Below, piece after piece: positions 17,664 through 20,118 of a stretch of DNA of 20,118 nucleotides. A model generated the notes under the pieces. It was not told the origin of the DNA. It ran no database searches and worked only from the letters and a program-made list of their open reading frames with translations. A program made the position numbers and the translations under genes. The DNA is taken from the IMG/VR virus record IMGVR_UViG_3300007537_000022, positions 1 through 20,118 of that record; one strand, 5' to 3'. The stretch's first letter is position 1, and every line of letters begins with the position of its first letter. This DNA is from a virus.

Positions 17664-17915
17664 ATGGCCGATACGCCTCGCTCCAGGTTGAACACTTGGT
17701 TTCAAAAGCAGAACCATATACCCCTAAGTAAGGGGGACTTGACGAAGCCTTTGATCCTTGACAGTGCGCAAGCTAAGGCGAGTGCTAAGGACGTTACGAT
17801 TGCTATAATTGGTGATGCCGTTGTTGCGAACGCAGTTGTAAACCGAAACGGCGCGACCGTCGTGAATAGAGACGGCCACACAATCGTAGCCGATCCTGCG
17901 GAAAGGACCTCCTAA
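17664..17915 (+). CDS. Small hypothetical protein (83 aa)
   Basis: Starts 1 nt after the previous stop. N-terminal basic part (MADTPRSRLNTWFQKQNHIP), then KDVTIAIIGDAVVANAVV and a repeated VVNRNGATVVNRDGHTIV segment predicting short beta turns, similar to fibre or baseplate repeat strands. A CCCTAAGTAAGGG near-copy of the palindrome (17722-17734) lies inside. Its TAA overlaps the next ATG by one base (TAATG). Probably a structural accessory gene; not recognised. Confidence 0.7.
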   Translation: MADTPRSRLNTWFQKQNHIPLSKGDLTKPLILDSAQAKASAKDVTIAIIGDAVVANAVVNRNGATVVNRDGHTIVADPAERTS

Positions 17916-18511
17916 TGAGCACCGTCAATATCTACGAAATGGCCCAGACGTGGAACAGCGCAGGCACCACGTTTACCGCTATCGGAATGGACGTGACCGA
18001 TACGGCGTCGGCGGCGGGGTCCAAGCTGCTTAGTCTTTTGCTCGGTGGTGATCCGATCTTCGATGTCACCAAAGAACGGGCAGCATTGCTCTACAACAGC
18101 TATACCGACGCCAGCAATTACGAGCGCGGGTTCATGAGGTGGGACAGCAATGTTCTGGAAGTCGGGACAGAAGCTGCTGGGACCGGGACGCTGCGCGATA
18201 TCAGAATTTCCGGTGATGACCTTTACTTCGCGGCCAGGGACAACTTCAGCTTTATGTATTTCCAAGGCTCCTCCATTTGGATGCGTCTCGACGATTTTGC
18301 CATGGCTCTCGGAAACCAACATATTCTATGGAGCGGTGCATCGGCAACGGGTTCGGGGGATGTGGGGCTGCTACGCGACAGCGCGAATACCCTAAAAGTC
18401 ACAGATGGTTCAACCGGAACCGGGGAGCTCATTTTCATCGTGCCGACCACGGACCCCGGAATTCCCGGTGCTCTGTGGAACAACGGCGGCACACTCGCAA
18501 TCAGCGCATAA
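17915..18511 (+). CDS. Putative tail-fibre-like / virion surface protein (198 aa)
   Basis: Begins MSTVNIYEMAQTWNSAGTTF and continues IGMDVTDTASAAGSKLLSLL; later repeats of short beta strands with D/N/G turns (LRDSANTLKVTDGSTGTGEL) end in GALWNNGGTLAISA. This combination (VNIYxMAxTWNxxGTTFTAI ... ALWNxxGTLxIS) is frequent in phages of Alphaproteobacteria near fibre genes. The beta-rich repeats suggest a trimeric fibre-type part, though size is small. AGGACC upstream gives the ribosome-binding site. No CTAG, unlike the portal and TerL genes either side, so this is an accessory block. Confidence 0.7.
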   Translation: MSTVNIYEMAQTWNSAGTTFTAIGMDVTDTASAAGSKLLSLLLGGDPIFDVTKERAALLYNSYTDASNYERGFMRWDSNVLEVGTEAAGTGTLRDIRISGDDLYFAARDNFSFMYFQGSSIWMRLDDFAMALGNQHILWSGASATGSGDVGLLRDSANTLKVTDGSTGTGELIFIVPTTDPGIPGALWNNGGTLAISA

Positions 18512-18524
18512 GGAAACCCTCGAC

Positions 18525-18704
18525 ATGCCAAAGATCGAAATGACCCAGCAAGAACTACAGGCCCTCGCCGGTCTACTGGACGCAGGCGTGAAAGCCATTG
18601 GCCTACGGGCCGTGAAAGACGCTGCCGCGCTACTCGACAAGATCGAAGCCGCATCCCAACCCCAAGAGGAGGCCGACCATGGCGAAACTGACTTTGACGA
18701 TTGA
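18525..18704 (+). CDS. Small hypothetical protein (59 aa)
   Basis: ATG 18525 with AAGGAAA upstream; an in-frame extension to 18405 would overlap the fibre-like gene and has no start signal. The protein MPKIEMTQQELQALAGLLDA then GVKAIGLRAVKDAAALLDKIE is helical with an acidic tail. Not recognised. It overlaps the next gene by 26 nt. Confidence 0.7.
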   Translation: MPKIEMTQQELQALAGLLDAGVKAIGLRAVKDAAALLDKIEAASQPQEEADHGETDFDD

Positions 18705-18957
18705 AGGTTCGGACATCGGCTCCGCGACCGTCACAACCACGCTGGACAAACCCAACAGTGACCGCCTCGTGGCGTTCCTGATGGCGATGCACGGCACCGA
18801 TGCCGAAGGCAACCCGCGTGACCTTGAGGGCGTGATCCGGGCTTACTGGGAGGGCATCGTCGCGGGCACCGTCGCCAACGTTCAGCGCCATGAAGCGGAA
18901 ACCGCAGCGCAAGCCGCGCGTGAAGCGGTGCAGCCTCTGACCGTCACTGTCGCCTGA
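18679..18957 (+). CDS. Hypothetical protein (92 aa)
   Basis: AGAGGAGG precedes ATG 18679. The sequence MAKLTLTIEGSDIGSATVTT reads as beta strands, then a helix SDRLVAFLMAMHGTD and an Ala-rich end. Similar small proteins accompany fibre-like genes in alphaproteobacterial phages; function unknown. Followed after 2 nt by the next ATG. Confidence 0.75.
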   Translation: MAKLTLTIEGSDIGSATVTTTLDKPNSDRLVAFLMAMHGTDAEGNPRDLEGVIRAYWEGIVAGTVANVQRHEAETAAQAAREAVQPLTVTVA

Positions 18958-18959
18958 CC

Positions 18960-19202
18960 ATGCGCCGCCTGCTCAACATCGGGGACGCGTTGTCTCAGCT
19001 TGTGCAGGTGGCCGTCTGCCCCCGGCCCCACGACACCACGGCAAATGAAAGCCTGTCCGGGCGTAGCTACCGGGAAGGCTGGCGGACGCGGCTGGTGATA
19101 GACGCGCTGTTTTTCTGGGACGCCGGTCACTGCCGTCAGGCTGTCTTGCGGGATCGAGCGCGGGCTCGGGAATACCTGCGGCTGACGGCCCACCTTGATT
19201 GA
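18960..19202 (+). CDS. Conserved phage-associated protein (80 aa)
   Basis: Pattern MRRLLNIGDALSQLVQVAV, then ANESLSGRSYREGW and VIDALFFWDAGHCRQAVLRDRARARE. I recognise the ANES.SGR..R.GW ... IDALFFWD.GHC form as a protein widely conserved in proteobacterial phages and prophages, often near structural genes, without known role. Last member of the CTAG-free block. Confidence 0.8.
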   Translation: MRRLLNIGDALSQLVQVAVCPRPHDTTANESLSGRSYREGWRTRLVIDALFFWDAGHCRQAVLRDRARAREYLRLTAHLD

Positions 19203-19277
19203 CCTGAGCCCTATCACTCGGGCCGCGCGCCTAGCAGGGCGACCAAGAAACTATCTAGATAAAATTGAAAGGTGGTA

Positions 19278-19541
19278 ATGGAGCAAATACGAGAGTGGTG
19301 GCCTGCGGTACTAGCCGCCTTGACGGCAATTCTTGGCTTCCGCACTGGCCAAGAGCGCAATAAGTGGCGGCTGGATCAGTTAGAAAAGACCGTAGACCAC
19401 ATTCTTAGAGAATTGAAAGACATTAAAGCTGGACAATCGACAGAAGCTGTGTCAGTAGCAGTCTTAGCCTCTAGTTTAGAAGAGATTAAAGCCACGCTGC
19501 AACACATCAAAACTACTATGGACGGCAAACAAGATAAGTAA
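19278..19541 (+). CDS. Small membrane-anchored coiled-coil protein (87 aa), holin-like layout
   Basis: ATG 19278 with GGTGG upstream; GTG 19272 is less likely. A hydrophobic N-terminal helix WWPAVLAALTAILGF (about 8-22) is followed by a long charged coiled coil (LDQLEKTVDHILRELKDI; LEEIKATLQHIKTTM). Single-span proteins of this shape include some class III-type holins and Rz-like spanins, but a lysin is not seen nearby. CTAG present, so it is backbone. The portal gene follows after 19 nt with a palindrome copy between. Confidence 0.7.
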   Translation: MEQIREWWPAVLAALTAILGFRTGQERNKWRLDQLEKTVDHILRELKDIKAGQSTEAVSVAVLASSLEEIKATLQHIKTTMDGKQDK

Positions 19542-19554
19542 CCCTAATTGAGGG
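19542..19554. promoter_or_regulatory. Dispersed palindrome copy, CCCTAATTGAGGG
   Basis: One mismatch. It overlaps the end of the coiled-coil gene's stop context and ends 6 nt before the portal ATG; its GAGGGG is the portal ribosome-binding site. Confidence 0.8.
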
Positions 19555-19560
19555 GCAGGA

Positions 19561-20118
19561 ATGGCAACCGAGTTTGGAATATCGCTAGACGACGCTGTTA
19601 ACGAACTTCAACACCACGTTGAAGAGGCGATTAACTTTATGTGGTCCGAGTTTGAAGACGATTGGGCTACAGCAGAGCGGTATTATGCTGGCGGCTGCGA
19701 CCTACCTTCTGAGGAAGGGAGGTCTGATGCTGTTAAGACAGAAGTACGGGACATTATCCGCGCGGTGATGCCGAGCATCATGCGGATCATGTACCAAGCG
19801 AGAACGCCGGTTGAGTACATTCCGACGCATATCGACCACGCAGCGTTTATTGACCAACAGTCTTTGTACGTCAATCAGCTTTTCAAGGCGTCAGGAGGCT
19901 ATAAAATCCTCTATAACGCCGTTTTGCAAGCCCTAAAACTAAAAATTGGCCCTATCAAAGTTTGGCACGAGAGCGACCCTCTTCCAGACTACATTAAGCT
20001 AACCTGCCTTACAGAAATTGAGGTAGAGGAGCTTAAAGAGCTTCCTGATTTTGAGGTCATTACCGTAGACCCTAACCCTAATATAGGGGAACAGGGCTAT
20101 TATGATGTAGAGGGCTAC
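19561..20118 (+). CDS. Portal protein, N-terminal part (cut by window edge)
   Basis: The first 186 aa of a portal of the P22-like / podovirus type. The key region is EGRSDAVKTEVRDIIRAVMPSI (about residues 51-72; shown in part: SDAVKTEVRDIIRAVM), matching the family pattern GRSxVVxxxVxDTIxWIMPSLxRIF, followed by VEYIP and a helical region with KIGPIKVWHES. Portals form the dodecameric ring at the capsid vertex through which TerL pumps DNA. GAGGGG lies 6 nt before the ATG. A near-copy of the palindrome (CCCTAATATAGGG, 20076-20088) is embedded and encodes NPNIG. Stop lies beyond the window. Confidence 0.85.
   Translation, partial: MATEFGISLDDAVNELQHHVEEAINFMWSEFEDDWATAERYYAGGCDLPSEEGRSDAVKTEVRDIIRAVMPSIMRIMYQARTPVEYIPTHIDHAAFIDQQSLYVNQLFKASGGYKILYNAVLQALKLKIGPIKVWHESDPLPDYIKLTCLTEIEVEELKELPDFEVITVDPNPNIGEQGYYDVEGY

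Noticed and set aside
18223-18912. 229-codon minus-strand frame
   Set aside because: Antisense to three plus-strand genes with good start signals; Arg-rich composition typical of a shadow frame.

Overview
The window is a stretch of a tailed double-stranded DNA phage (Caudoviricetes) or a closely related prophage. The evidence is a large terminase subunit followed by a portal protein on the plus strand, and a phage replication set (family A DNA polymerase, SNF2-type helicase, Cas4-like nuclease) on the minus strand. No rRNA, tRNA, integrase or host gene was found. Many accessory genes have the high-GC style and small conserved phage families usual in Alphaproteobacteria, probably Rhodobacterales. 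That host assignment is an inference, not a demonstrated fact.

Layout. From about 14.1 kb leftward to position 1, all genes lie on the minus strand. Reading in transcription order they are: a small conserved protein, a 433-aa Ala/Asp-rich unknown, a DUF2786 protein, a run of very small overlapping genes (10.1-11.5 kb), a Lar-like zinc-ribbon protein with a companion gene, a sulfotransferase-like gene, five high-GC accessory genes (6.46-7.98 kb), then helicase, Cas4-like nuclease, a coiled-coil protein, a possible ssDNA-binding protein, a DUF3310 protein, DNA polymerase and an Ala-rich repeat protein cut by the window edge. From about 14.2 kb rightward all genes are on the plus strand: a putative small terminase subunit, TerL, three tiny Lys/Arg-rich proteins, a block of tail-fibre-like and accessory genes (17.9-19.2 kb), a small membrane/coiled-coil protein and the portal (cut by the edge). 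The 14.10-14.63 kb interval is the divergent control region; 15.17-15.65 kb is a second non-coding region with hairpins, a C-rich tract and 36-bp AT-rich tandem repeats, and is a candidate packaging or origin region.

The most striking signal is a dispersed odd palindrome, consensus CCCTAANTTAGGG, in nearly every leader of the phage backbone. At many genes it lies 6-20 nt before the start codon, and at the putative leftward promoter it contains the -10 hexamer. About 15 intergenic copies are listed; around 10 further degenerate copies lie inside genes. The closest known analogy is the operator/stoperator network of mycobacteriophage L5, but sequence and symmetry differ. No repressor gene is visible in this window.

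The second major signal is mosaicism. Backbone genes (polymerase, nuclease, helicase, sulfotransferase, TerL, portal) are rich in the tetranucleotide CTAG, whereas several accessory blocks contain none. One CTAG-poor two-gene cassette (about 8.77-9.55 kb) is flanked by 46-bp direct repeats, each carrying the palindrome, which looks like a recent insertion or duplication at a backbone gene junction.
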